A stretch of 64,000 nucleotides of DNA, from contig DCHG01000067.1 in NCBI GenBank assembly GCA_002315595.1, positions 1-64,000 on the forward strand, written 5' to 3'. This DNA is from Clostridiales bacterium UBA1758. GTDB taxonomy: Bacteria > Bacillota > Clostridia > Oscillospirales > UBA1758. Positions within the stretch are counted from its first letter, which is position 1. The number at the start of each line of letters is the position of its first letter. Positions 17,606 to 25,903 of this stretch are shown one piece after another. The position numbers were made by a program, and so were the translations under genes. The notes beneath the pieces are model-generated. The model saw nothing but the letters and a program-made list of their open reading frames with translations. It did no database searches and had not been told where the DNA came from.

Positions 17606-18121
17606 ATGAATCACATCAAAAAACTTGTTTACACGGCGGTGTTTATCGCAATCGGAATAGTTTTGCCGTTTTTGACGGGACAGATCCCCGAGATCGGTGC
17701 GGCACTTTGCCCGATGCACCTGCCCGTCATTCTCTGCGGCTTTATTTGCGGATGGCAGTGGGGATTGGCGGCGGGAATCGTCACACCGATCCTGCGTTCG
17801 GTGATTTTCGGAATGCCGCCGATGTTTCCGACGGCGACGGCAATGGCGTTTGAACTTGCCGCATACGGCGCCGTTGCAGGAATACTGTACCGCATTTTGC
17901 CGAAAAAGATCGGCTATATCTATTGTTCCCTTGTTGCCGCGATGATCGCGGGACGGCTGATTTGGGGTGGCGTGATGTTTTTTTTCACATCGGGCTTCGG
18001 AATGTCCGCGTTCTTTGCAGGGGCAGTACTGAATGCTGTTCCGGGAATGATCGTTCAGATCACTTTAATCCCCGTGCTTGTCATGGCAATGAAACAGGCA
18101 AAACTAATATTGAACGAATAA
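17606..18121 (+). CDS. ECF transporter S component
   Basis: The protein has 171 residues with about five to six transmembrane helices. The pattern GQIPEIGAALCPMHLPVILC and the segment MPPMFPTATAMAFELAAYG are typical of energy-coupling-factor substrate-binding (S) components that take up vitamins such as folate, pantothenate or queuosine precursors. The ATG follows GGAGGAAGC. It needs shared EcfA/A'/T subunits, which are not in this window. The leader-RNA attenuator upstream suggests that the gene responds to its own vitamin. The substrate is not assigned. Confidence 0.85.
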   Translation: MNHIKKLVYTAVFIAIGIVLPFLTGQIPEIGAALCPMHLPVILCGFICGWQWGLAAGIVTPILRSVIFGMPPMFPTATAMAFELAAYGAVAGILYRILPKKIGYIYCSLVAAMIAGRLIWGGVMFFFTSGFGMSAFFAGAVLNAVPGMIVQITLIPVLVMAMKQAKLILNE

Positions 18122-18123
18122 CG

Positions 18124-18148
18124 AAAAAACCGCCCTCGGGCGGTTTTT
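18124..18148. terminator. shared bidirectional terminator between ECF and DUF11 genes
   Basis: AAAACCGCCC and GGGCGGTTTT form a short strong hairpin with A and T tails, so it can end both convergent transcripts. Confidence 0.85.
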
Positions 18149-18149
18149 A

Positions 18150-19001
18150 TTATACGGTTCCTATGACGGTGAGCGTGGAGGTTCCGGGGACGATCGTCCA
18201 CGAACCGTCGGTCTGTTGCGTGTAAGTGGCGGCGGGAACGGTGACGATGCCTGCCGTGGTGGTAAATACGCCGGTCGTGGAATTGTAGAGATACTGTGTG
18301 CCAGGGGCGAGAGTGGTGCCGTTCAGTGTGGCGACGAGATTTGTCAACACCGGATCAAAGGTATCGGCGACGACGATATTTGCATTCACATCGGCGGGTG
18401 AGTTGCCCACATTTTCGATGACGAAGGTATAGGTGATCTGCTGATTTTCGCTGACGGTAAGCGGCGAAAGCGATTTCGTGATCGTCAGCGTCGGATCATT
18501 GGTTGCGGTGATCGTTGCCGAAGCGGTGACGGGTTCTGCAACACCGTCACCCGTAGCGGTTACGGTGTTTGTGACCGTTCCGCCGACGGTCGGTGGTGCA
18601 TAGTCATTCAGCAATGCCTGATAGATGAGGGTGGCGTTGCCGCCTGCGGGAACATTAACGCCCGTGACCGTTAGCGGGGGTCCTGCCGTTGTTGCGGGCG
18701 CGGCCTGGACCGTTCCGTTTATCAGATATTCGACCGATCCGTCGGTGTAGGACATCGGAACAACGGTTCCACTGCTGACGGTGAATGCACCGAGATCATC
18801 CGTAACCGTCAGATTGGTTAGTGCGGTGGTGCCGCTGTTGGTCAAAGTCACGACATAGGTCACGGTCGTACCGGGGGTGTAGGTGGCGACAAGTGCGGCT
18901 TTTGTCACGGAAAGCGCGTTCAGGTACTCGCCCGTGACGGTATTCGACAAGACGCTTAACCCATTGTAGGTCAGCGTTGCCTGATTGTTAAAGGTTGGCA
19001 T
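18150..19001 (-). CDS. DUF11-repeat protein without signal peptide
   Basis: The protein has 283 residues rich in Thr, Val and Asn. Two DUF11-type (conserved repeat) domains occupy about 28-165 and 168-283, with the hallmarks TYVVTLTNSGTTALTNLTVTD and ITYTFVIENVGNSPADVNANI. No signal peptide or membrane segment is visible; the protein begins MPTFNNQATLTYNG directly. The ATG has GGGAGG 6 bases upstream. In Clostridia, signal-less DUF11 proteins of this kind are plausible spore-surface or wall proteins that reach their place without Sec export. This is a hypothesis; cysteine is absent. Confidence 0.75.
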   Translation of the reverse strand: MPTFNNQATLTYNGLSVLSNTVTGEYLNALSVTKAALVATYTPGTTVTYVVTLTNSGTTALTNLTVTDDLGAFTVSSGTVVPMSYTDGSVEYLINGTVQAAPATTAGPPLTVTGVNVPAGGNATLIYQALLNDYAPPTVGGTVTNTVTATGDGVAEPVTASATITATNDPTLTITKSLSPLTVSENQQITYTFVIENVGNSPADVNANIVVADTFDPVLTNLVATLNGTTLAPGTQYLYNSTTGVFTTTAGIVTVPAATYTQQTDGSWTIVPGTSTLTVIGTV

Positions 19002-19078
19002 ATTCTTCCTCCCAAGTGCTGTTTGAGGGGGATTACATCCCTCGGGACAGTATATGATACGGGGGAAGAAAGAGGAAC

Positions 19079-19531
19079 CTATTTTTCTTTCTTTCGGAGG
19101 TCACGAAAAAAATCCGTCAAAAGGCTTGAACAACGCTTGCCCATGATCCCACCGCAGATCTGCGGCTTATGGGTATAGTTGATCGCCGAAAGATCGGCGA
19201 TGCTTCCGAAGGATCCGTTTTTCGGATCGGATGCGCCGAAATACACGTTTTTTATGCGGGAATTGATGATGGCGCCGGCACACATCGGACAGGGCTCCAA
19301 AGTGACGTAAAGATCACATTTCCAAAGCCGCCATCCGCCCAGACGGTGGCAGGCGTCGTCGATTGCCATGAGTTCGGCGTGGGCGAGGGCGTTTTTCGAC
19401 CGTTCCCGCAAATTGTAGCCTTCCCCGACGATCTCTCCGTCGCAGACGACAACGCAACCGACGGGGGATTCCCCGAAGGACGCGGCTTTTTCGGCGAGTT
19501 CAATGGCACGAAGCATAAAGCGTTCTTCCAT
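19079..19531 (-). CDS. tadA: tRNA-specific adenosine deaminase TadA
   Basis: The 150-residue protein of the cytidine/deoxycytidylate deaminase fold converts wobble adenosine 34 to inosine in tRNA-Arg(ACG). The zinc and catalytic motifs are HAELMAI near 51-57 (His and Glu) and EPCPMCAGAII near 79-89 (two Cys). GESPVGCVVV near 20 and NVYFGASDPKNGSFGS near 95-110 are also typical. It starts one base after the CYTH gene stop, so translation is coupled. Confidence 0.93.
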   Translation of the reverse strand: MEERFMLRAIELAEKAASFGESPVGCVVVCDGEIVGEGYNLRERSKNALAHAELMAIDDACHRLGGWRLWKCDLYVTLEPCPMCAGAIINSRIKNVYFGASDPKNGSFGSIADLSAINYTHKPQICGGIMGKRCSSLLTDFFRDLRKKEK

Positions 19532-19532
19532 T

Positions 19533-20126
19533 TCACACCTCGAGTGCGCGGGTGTATTTGCCCGTTGCTTCCGGACTCAGACCGAGCGAATCCGCAACAA
19601 TACGACCGTATTCGATCAGATTTTGTTTGTCGCCCGCAGCAAGCTCAATTTCAAGTTCGCAGAACGGCGCACGACGACCTTCGTGAATGAAAAAACCTTC
19701 GTCGGCGGCGACATGGAAGCGGCAATCGTTGTACTTGACATCTTGTTGAAGACGGATGAAATCGACACTGCATTCCTCTTTCAGCCCGCCGAGATCGGCG
19801 ATCCATTCAGGTGCACCGACGGCAAGAAGTGCCGAAACCGCATCGAAAACCCCGGTGCAGATTGCGTTCCACTCGCCACGTTCGGACAATCCGTCTTTTT
19901 CGGATGAGGTCGTCTTGAAGGTGGCAACAAGATCGTTGTTTTCCTTTCGCACGCGAAGGGAAGCCCGATTTTTTTTCAAAAGCCGTTTATCGTCGGAGAG
20001 ATAACAGGAACGCATATCGAAACGCGTAAGATCCCCGACCGAAAAAAGACTGATGCAGGGTGCGCTGAAAACCGTCGGGGCAACGCCTGAGGGAAGCGAA
20101 TATTTCAGTTCGATTTCAGATGCCAT
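19533..20126 (-). CDS. CYTH-domain protein (triphosphatase/adenylate-cyclase fold)
   Basis: The protein has 197 residues; the ATG at 20126 is used because AGGA is 8 bases upstream, while the ATG 9 bases earlier overlaps it. The N-terminal EIELKYSL has the diagnostic ExExK motif. Later RASLRVRKEN and LVATFKTT supply the basic phosphate-binding residues of the tunnel fold. CYTH enzymes hydrolyse inorganic triphosphate or thiamine triphosphate; the substrate is not clear here. It forms a two-gene operon with tadA. Confidence 0.87.
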   Translation of the reverse strand: MASEIELKYSLPSGVAPTVFSAPCISLFSVGDLTRFDMRSCYLSDDKRLLKKNRASLRVRKENNDLVATFKTTSSEKDGLSERGEWNAICTGVFDAVSALLAVGAPEWIADLGGLKEECSVDFIRLQQDVKYNDCRFHVAADEGFFIHEGRRAPFCELEIELAAGDKQNLIEYGRIVADSLGLSPEATGKYTRALEV

Positions 20127-20180
20127 ACGACTCATCCTTTCTTTTTACTTGGTAATAGTATAAAAGAATCACACAAAGAA

Positions 20181-20210
20181 GTCAACGCCCCGAACACTCG
20201 GAGCGTTGAC
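20181..20210 (-). terminator. terminator of the Bce-type ABC operon
   Basis: The arms GTCAACGC-CCGA and TCGG-GCGTTGAC flank a 4-base loop with one inner mismatch. The minus strand continues TTCTTTG, a weak T run. Confidence 0.6.
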
Positions 20211-20220
20211 TGGATTGACA

Positions 20221-22254
20221 TTATTCCTTTGCACCGCTGACGATCGAGTAATAGACATTCGAGGTCAGCCGATAGATGATGACATAGCAGATTGTATAGA
20301 CAAGCACGCTTGCACCTGCGGTGAAGACGAGGAACATCGTGTTTGTCAACTGGAACAATGTGAGCATCTGGCGCACCATCGGAAACGCGAAACAAAGGTG
20401 CATGACCGAAAAGACAAGGGGCAGTAAGAAGACCGTGAGCATCTGCGAATTGATACTGTGACGGATGTCCTGCTTGGTCATTCCGACTTTTTGCATGATG
20501 CTGAATCGCGCATGGTCCTCAAAGCCCTCGGAGAGTTGCTTGTAGTAGATGATGAGGACTGCGGCGACGATAAAGACAATGCTCAACATGATGCCGAGGA
20601 AGAACAGTCCGCCGAAGGTACCGTAGAAATCGGCACGCTCTTCGGCAATACAGCATGAACCGAATGAGAAGGAGCCGAGGTGGATCGACGACGCGGTGTC
20701 GTAGAGAGCGTCGCTGAGAGAACGAAAGATCTCGACGAGTTCCTCGTCGCTTTCGGTGTTCGGCGTGATGTCGTAATGCAGGCTTGTTTGTAAAAGATGA
20801 GTGTCGTATTCGTCGACCAAAGGAACGATGGGCGCAAGCGTATTTTGCATATCGCTGATTACGAGATAATAGGTTTCATACGGATTTGCGTCATAGTTCG
20901 TTGTAATGTCGAAATCATCGATCTTGCCCGTAAGTTCCAGTTCAACGCCCGAAATGGAGAGATGATCGACTGACGAATCATTGCCGGTTTTGTAATAATA
21001 AGCCTCGTTATTACCAACTGTAATTGAAGAACCGGTCAGCCTGTTATATTCCTCCACCGGGAGAAAGAAGAAGTTTTTGACATTTTCAAGTTGTAATGCG
21101 TCGAGATCGTCAGCGGTAATATCAACGGATCCGTCCTCACTTAACGCGCCAGAAACAACGCCGGAGGTGTAATATAGGGACTCCTTTACCGAAACATTGA
21201 AATCCGTAATTATTTTGTTGAAGGCAGATTGGAATGCTTCCGAATGGTCAGCAAAAGCATCGTCCATCAAAAGATCAATGCGTATGCTGATGTCGTAAGG
21301 GAAGCGCTCGGCAAGAATTTCTTCTTCGCCGAAGTAAAGGCACGAGGTCGAGGAGATCATGACAAGCACCATCGTCGCAAGAATACAGATCGACGCAAGA
21401 CCGGCTCCGTTGCGCTTCATACGGAACGCCATCGACGAAACGGAAACGAAATGCCTTTTATTGTAATAGTACTTTTTGTTCTTTTGCAGGATCTTGCAAA
21501 GCATGACCGAGCCGGAGATCATGATCAGATAGGTTGCGACGATGACCATGATGACGGCGACGAAGAAAAGCACGAGCGCGGAGATCGGATCGTCGATCGT
21601 CACGGCAAGATAATATGCCGCACCGAGGATCAAAATGCCCACAATTCCGAGAAACCAGTTCGCCTTCGGCGGTTTTTCGCCGAAACTTTCGCTTTTGACG
21701 AGATCGGCAGGGTTGGAAAAATGGATCTGACGGATGGAGTTCAGCAGAACAAGCGCAAAAATTGCGCCAAACAAAACGACGGTGAGCAATACGGAACTGC
21801 CCGAGAAAACGAAAGAATAATTGACCTCCGCCTGCATAATCCGGATCAGCGTAAGTTCGGAAAATTTGGATAATGCTACGCCGATGATCAAGCCGGAAAC
21901 GAGGGATGCGCCGCTTGTGATGACGGCGTCCCAAAAGAGAATCCGCCCGATATTCCATTTGCCCATACCGAGGATGTTATACAAGCCGAATTCGCGTTTT
22001 CTGCGGCGGGTGAGGAAGGAATTGACGTAAAACAGAAAAATAGCGGCGAAAATTGCGATGACGAAACTGCCGAGCATCATGATGACGCGTAGTGTCGAGC
22101 CACCGCGCATATAGGAAAGGTCGAGTTTCGAAAGCGACGAAAGGATATAGAATATCGAGATCATCAGCGTACATGAGATGTAGTACGGCAGATATAGGCG
22201 ACGGTTATTGCGGATGCCGTTCCATGCAAGACGGGGAAAGAAGAGTTTCTTCAT
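20221..22254 (-). CDS. BceB-type FtsX-family ABC transporter permease
   Basis: The protein has 677 residues with about ten transmembrane helices and a large extracytoplasmic domain (about 310-545) between helices 7 and 8, the layout of BceB/VraE/YtsD permeases. The N-terminus FFPRLAWNGIRNNRRLYLPY and the FtsX pattern RKREFGLYNILGMGKWNIGRI are typical. These permeases sense and remove cell-wall-active peptide antibiotics such as bacitracin and signal to a dedicated histidine kinase. It overlaps the ATPase gene by 4 bases and the cognate two-component genes lie just upstream. Confidence 0.92.
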   Translation of the reverse strand: MKKLFFPRLAWNGIRNNRRLYLPYYISCTLMISIFYILSSLSKLDLSYMRGGSTLRVIMMLGSFVIAIFAAIFLFYVNSFLTRRRKREFGLYNILGMGKWNIGRILFWDAVITSGASLVSGLIIGVALSKFSELTLIRIMQAEVNYSFVFSGSSVLLTVVLFGAIFALVLLNSIRQIHFSNPADLVKSESFGEKPPKANWFLGIVGILILGAAYYLAVTIDDPISALVLFFVAVIMVIVATYLIMISGSVMLCKILQKNKKYYYNKRHFVSVSSMAFRMKRNGAGLASICILATMVLVMISSTSCLYFGEEEILAERFPYDISIRIDLLMDDAFADHSEAFQSAFNKIITDFNVSVKESLYYTSGVVSGALSEDGSVDITADDLDALQLENVKNFFFLPVEEYNRLTGSSITVGNNEAYYYKTGNDSSVDHLSISGVELELTGKIDDFDITTNYDANPYETYYLVISDMQNTLAPIVPLVDEYDTHLLQTSLHYDITPNTESDEELVEIFRSLSDALYDTASSIHLGSFSFGSCCIAEERADFYGTFGGLFFLGIMLSIVFIVAAVLIIYYKQLSEGFEDHARFSIMQKVGMTKQDIRHSINSQMLTVFLLPLVFSVMHLCFAFPMVRQMLTLFQLTNTMFLVFTAGASVLVYTICYVIIYRLTSNVYYSIVSGAKE

Positions 22255-23015
22255 GCCTTCTCACCGCCCTGTGCCAACATCGTCAGTGTGTCGGAAATGC
22301 GCTGATAAAACTGTTCGTCGGTATCCGTGCCACGGTAGAGTTGATGAAAGATTTCGCCGTCTTTGATGAAAAGAACGCGTCCTGCACGAGAGGCGGCTTT
22401 GACGGAGTGCGTAACCATCAGGATGGTCTGACCGGCACGGTTGATTTCGGCAAACAGACGCAAAAGTTCATCGGTGGCGCGGGAGTCGAGCGCACCGGTC
22501 GGTTCGTCGGCGAGGACAATATGCGGGGATGTGATGAGTGCGCGTGCAACGGCAACGCGTTGCTTCTGACCGCCGGAGATCTCGTAGGGATATTTTTTCA
22601 AAAGATCGCCGATACCGAGTTGCAAGGCGATCGGCAGGAGTTTTTCGCGCATTTCCTTAAAATCCTTTCCGGCGAGAACAAGAGGAAGGAAGATATTGTC
22701 TTCGACGGTAAAGGTATCAAGCAGGTTGAATTCCTGAAATACGAAGCCGAGATTGTCACGACGGAATTCGGCGACCTCGGATTCGCGGATGCGGGAAAAA
22801 TCCCTGCCTTCGAGCAGTACCGTGCCCGCAGTGGGACGATCAAGTGCGGCGAGAATATTCAAAAGCGTCGTTTTTCCGCTTCCCGATTCGCCCATGATGG
22901 CGACATATTCGCCTTTTTCCACGCTGAAATTAACATTTTTCAACGCCTCGACGGAGTTTCCGCCGAAACGCGTTCTGTATATTTTTTTGATGCCGTTGAC
23001 TTCAAGTAAACTCAT
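22251..23015 (-). CDS. BceA-type ABC transporter ATP-binding protein
   Basis: The protein has 254 residues; the ATG at 23015 has GGAGGTC just upstream, while an in-frame start 12 bases earlier does not. Walker A is GESGSGKTT near 39-47, Q-loop FVFQEFNLLDTF near 90, signature ISGGQKQRVA near 140, Walker B ADEPTGALDSRATDE near 165. This is the MacB/LolD-like ATPase that partners the large BceB permease encoded next to it. Confidence 0.93.
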   Translation of the reverse strand: MSLLEVNGIKKIYRTRFGGNSVEALKNVNFSVEKGEYVAIMGESGSGKTTLLNILAALDRPTAGTVLLEGRDFSRIRESEVAEFRRDNLGFVFQEFNLLDTFTVEDNIFLPLVLAGKDFKEMREKLLPIALQLGIGDLLKKYPYEISGGQKQRVAVARALITSPHIVLADEPTGALDSRATDELLRLFAEINRAGQTILMVTHSVKAASRAGRVLFIKDGEIFHQLYRGTDTDEQFYQRISDTLTMLAQGGEKA

Positions 23016-23055
23016 AATGACCTCCATGATTTTGATGATATGATTTTACACGAAA

Positions 23056-23083
23056 AAGCCGATCCTTTCCATTGGATCGGCTT
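23056..23083 (-). terminator. terminator-like hairpin between the two-component genes and the ABC genes
   Basis: AAGCCGATCC and GGATCGGCTT make a 10-base-pair stem with an 8-base loop. The minus strand continues TTTTTCG, so this can end the regulator-kinase transcript before the transporter genes. Confidence 0.75.
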
Positions 23084-23120
23084 ACAATCAGGGGCTGATT
23101 TCAAACAGTTTTGTCACATC

Positions 23121-24104
23121 TCATTCAAAATCGATTTTTTCGCGTTTCAGGCAAAGCCGCATTGTCGTCCCGACGCCAACCGTACTTTCAACGGTAAGAC
23201 TGTGACCGAGTTTGCGGGAAATCCTGCGGCAGAGATACAGTCCGATGCCGCTGGAACGACTGTCGGCATGACCGTTGAATCCGGTGTAGCCGTTTTCGAA
23301 AATACGGGGCAGATCCTCGGGTGCGATCCCGATCCCGGTGTCACGGATGCAAAGGTCGTCGCCTTCGACATAAATAAAAACCGCACCCGCAGGCGTGTAT
23401 TTGAGGGCATTGGAAAGAAGTTGCCCGATGATGAACGATAGCCATTTTTCATCGGAAAGAACGTCGACGTGGATCGGCTCGTAATCCAAACGCAATTTTC
23501 GTTGGATAAAATCGCCCGAAAATTTGCGGATCGTGGAACGGATGACGGCATCAAGGTCAAAACGGCGGATCAAAAAGTCATTCGTGTCGGAATCAAGGCG
23601 CAAAAACGCCAAAACCATTTCGACATAGCCCTCGATCCTGCCGAGATCGCCGCGGAGCCGCAGTGAAAGCGCGGAATCCTCGTTTTGCAGGTGCAGACGC
23701 ATGGATGCGATCGGCGTCTTGATTTGATGTGCCCAAACGGTGTAATACGCGACCATATCGGAATACGATGCGTCGGATCTTTCCACAATTCTGCGTTGTT
23801 CATCGCAAAGTTTGCGGATCAGTTCGTTGTATTCGGTGCTGATCGAATCCCCTTCGGGGAGGATGCGATCGAGTTCCACGGGCAGATTTTGCAACGCACG
23901 CAAAAGATCAATGCGCCGCTTGTATGCAGGAAAACAACAAATAAGGTAGATCGTGACGATAAAAACACTCAACAAAGCGGGGTAGATGACCGCCTTCAAC
24001 GGAAGATGATACAGGTAAAACGAGACGGAAAACAACGCCACAATAAATGTAAAAACGATAAAAACACGGATTTTATCGCGTAGAAAAGTCAAAAAAAATC
24101 TCAT
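23121..24104 (-). CDS. BceS-type sensor histidine kinase
   Basis: The protein has 327 residues with two closely spaced transmembrane helices (about 13-30 and 36-55) and almost no extracellular sensor loop, as in intramembrane-sensing Bce kinases. The phospho-acceptor His is in AHQIKTPIASMRLHLQ near 125. The ATPase domain shows QLLSNALKYTP (N box) near 225, IRDTGIGIAPEDLP (G1) near 250 and SSGIGLYLCRRI (G2) near 283. It relies on the BceB-like permease to detect the antibiotic. The start overlaps the regulator stop by 4 bases. Confidence 0.93.
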   Translation of the reverse strand: MRFFLTFLRDKIRVFIVFTFIVALFSVSFYLYHLPLKAVIYPALLSVFIVTIYLICCFPAYKRRIDLLRALQNLPVELDRILPEGDSISTEYNELIRKLCDEQRRIVERSDASYSDMVAYYTVWAHQIKTPIASMRLHLQNEDSALSLRLRGDLGRIEGYVEMVLAFLRLDSDTNDFLIRRFDLDAVIRSTIRKFSGDFIQRKLRLDYEPIHVDVLSDEKWLSFIIGQLLSNALKYTPAGAVFIYVEGDDLCIRDTGIGIAPEDLPRIFENGYTGFNGHADSRSSGIGLYLCRRISRKLGHSLTVESTVGVGTTMRLCLKREKIDFE

Positions 24105-24775
24105 AATTCGATAATGTATCCGACGCCGAATTTTGTTGAGATAAAATCCGCAAGACCGGCGGTTTCGAGTTTTTTGCGAAGCCGCCCGACATTGACGGAA
24201 AGCGTGTTTTCATCGACAAAACTGTCGGTTTCCCACAATGCTTCCATCATTTTTTCGCGGCTGACGACCTTACCCTTGTTTTGCATCAGCGTCAACAGAA
24301 TTCGGTATTCGTTTTTGGACAGTTCAATGCGTTCGTCACCGTATACGATGGTGTTGTCGCCCGTGTTCAACATCATCCCGCGGTGTTCGTAGATCGGGGC
24401 GGAGTGGCTGAAATCATACGCGCGGCGCAGGACGGCTTGAATTTTCGCCATCAATACGCTTTGGTCAAACGGCTTTGCGATAAAATCGTCCGCACCGAGA
24501 TTCATTGCCATAATGATGCTCATATTGTCCGCGGCTGAGGAAATAAAAATGACCGGCACGGAACTGACCTTACGGATCTCCTGACACCAGTGAAAGCCAC
24601 TCATGAACGGCAGTGAGATGTCCATCAGTACGAGGTGGGGCTGAAATTCGGCAAATTCACTCATCACGGAGCGAAAGTCGGTCACGGCATGAGCCTCCAA
24701 CTGCCATGTGGCGGCGAGACCGATGATCCCGTCGGCAATGCCGCGGTCATCCTCGACGATCATAATTCGGTACAT
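24101..24775 (-). CDS. BceR-type OmpR-family response regulator
   Basis: The protein has 224 residues. The receiver domain (about 1-120) has acidic residues DD near 9-10, phosphorylatable Asp in LVLMDISLPF near 53 and Lys in FIAKPFDQ near 103. The winged-helix DNA-binding domain follows, with ELSKNEYRILLTLMQNKGKV and NTLSVNVGRLRKKLE. It is paired with the downstream kinase and would activate the adjacent ABC genes. Confidence 0.93.
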   Translation of the reverse strand: MYRIMIVEDDRGIADGIIGLAATWQLEAHAVTDFRSVMSEFAEFQPHLVLMDISLPFMSGFHWCQEIRKVSSVPVIFISSAADNMSIIMAMNLGADDFIAKPFDQSVLMAKIQAVLRRAYDFSHSAPIYEHRGMMLNTGDNTIVYGDERIELSKNEYRILLTLMQNKGKVVSREKMMEALWETDSFVDENTLSVNVGRLRKKLETAGLADFISTKFGVGYIIEL

Positions 24776-24867
24776 TTCCCCACCTCTTTTTTCGGAATAC
24801 GGTTATTTTATCAGTTTTTGGTACGGTTGTCCATCGGATTGTGTCGAAAATAAGCGAAACTTAAATT

Positions 24868-25068
24868 TTAATCCTTGGATTTATAATACAACATACAGTG
24901 GCAAAAACCCTCAAATTCGGGATCTTTGATCTGCTCGCGAAACTCTTTGCACATACATCTATATTCTTCCGTGTGTTCGCGGCGGCAGGGGCAGTAGCCG
25001 CCCGTGCGTTCAAGCCCCTCTTTGACGACTTTGACGATTTCTTCGTTTGGATTTAATGTGATTTTCAT
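24868..25068 (-). CDS. small ferredoxin-thioredoxin reductase catalytic-chain-like protein
   Basis: The protein has only 66 residues and six of its cysteines lie in three CxC pairs: CPCRREH near 26-28, CMCKEF near 38-40 and CHCMLYY near 56-58. This CPC...CxC...CHC spacing is that of the catalytic chain of ferredoxin:thioredoxin reductase, which holds a 4Fe-4S cluster beside a redox disulphide. The protein is shorter than plant FTR but similar to small archaeal and clostridial versions. It may pass electrons from ferredoxin to a thioredoxin-like protein. It is divergent from the Crp/Fnr gene (84 bases apart), suggesting shared redox control. Confidence 0.8.
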   Translation of the reverse strand: MKITLNPNEEIVKVVKEGLERTGGYCPCRREHTEEYRCMCKEFREQIKDPEFEGFCHCMLYYKSKD

Positions 25069-25100
25069 AGGAATTCCTCCTGCCTGAATGGCGAAATGAC

Positions 25101-25129
25101 TTGATATTTGATGAAAAAGAAGATAAAAT
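25101..25129 (+). promoter_or_regulatory. promoter for the Crp/Fnr regulator gene
   Basis: TTGATA (25101-25106) and TAAAAT (25124-25129) are 17 bases apart, ending 23 bases before the start codon. Confidence 0.6.
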
Positions 25130-25152
25130 GAAATGGAAATGAAGGTGAAATA

Positions 25153-25824
25153 ATGGATGAAGCGATCTTAAAATATGCCGATGTGATGAAAAAATGCGCA
25201 CTGTTTGCCGACCTTGACGGCGAACGATTGATTTCGGCACTGCGCTATTTCAATGCGACGGCGGCGCATTGTGAAAAAGGCGAATTCATCCATCATGCGG
25301 GTGAAAAAATGGATCGTTTCGGGTTGGTGTTAAAGGGCGTCGTGCAGGTCTGTACCGACGACTTGAACGGAAACCGAATGATCATGGCAAATGTCACCGC
25401 CGGAAATACTTTTGGCGAAGCCCTTTGTTTTTTGCGAATTCCCGCGGCACCCGTGTATATTTACGCCACCGAGCCGGTGGTCTTTTTGTGGTTGTCGACT
25501 GATCATGTTTCGCAGATGACGCGGTCCGCCGAGGAGTCGGAATGGAAAAACCGCTTTATCACGATTGTTGCCGAACGAAGCCTGAAAATGAATTCAAGGG
25601 TACAGATATTGTCCAAACTTACTTTGCGCGAAAAATTAAACGCTTTTTTCACCGATCGGGCGAGAAAGGCGGGTAGCGACACCTTCATTTTACCGCTTTC
25701 ACGCGATGATATGGCGGACTATCTCGGCACCAACCGCAGTGCGCTTTCCCGCGAGTTATCAAAAATGAAAAAAGAGGGCATCATAGATTTTTACAAGGGT
25801 AGTTTTCGCATCCTTCGCAAGTAA
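25153..25824 (+). CDS. Crp/Fnr-family transcriptional regulator
   Basis: The protein has 223 residues with a cyclic-nucleotide-binding-like domain (about 15-125; GEFIHHAGEKMDRFGLVLKG, MANVTAGNTFGEALCF) and a C-terminal HTH_Crp domain near 165-220 with the recognition helix DMADYLGTNRSALSRELSKM. There is no N-terminal cysteine cluster like that of E. coli FNR; four Cys residues are present but scattered. The effector is unknown and may be a redox signal, nitric oxide or a small molecule. It most likely acts at the perfect dyad directly downstream of its own stop codon, ahead of the ABC importer genes. Confidence 0.92.
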   Translation: MDEAILKYADVMKKCALFADLDGERLISALRYFNATAAHCEKGEFIHHAGEKMDRFGLVLKGVVQVCTDDLNGNRMIMANVTAGNTFGEALCFLRIPAAPVYIYATEPVVFLWLSTDHVSQMTRSAEESEWKNRFITIVAERSLKMNSRVQILSKLTLREKLNAFFTDRARKAGSDTFILPLSRDDMADYLGTNRSALSRELSKMKKEGIIDFYKGSFRILRK

Positions 25825-25827
25825 TTG

Positions 25828-25843
25828 CGTTGCATTTGCAACG
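25828..25843 (+). promoter_or_regulatory. Crp/Fnr-type operator dyad upstream of the ABC importer
   Basis: CGTTGC-ATTT-GCAACG is a perfect 6-4-6 palindrome 4 bases after the regulator stop. A -10 box TATACT lies at 25865-25870 without a good -35. With a start near 25877 the dyad centre falls at about -41.5, the position used by class II Crp/Fnr activators. Confidence 0.7.
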
Positions 25844-25903
25844 GAAATATCCAATGCGAGGCGGTATACTACTATTGTAAATCAAAGAAGGAAGGAAATC
25901 CAT

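Noticed and set aside
24799..24828. Direct repeat ACGGTT upstream of the response regulator gene
   Set aside because: Six bases twice is too short to call an operator without comparison.
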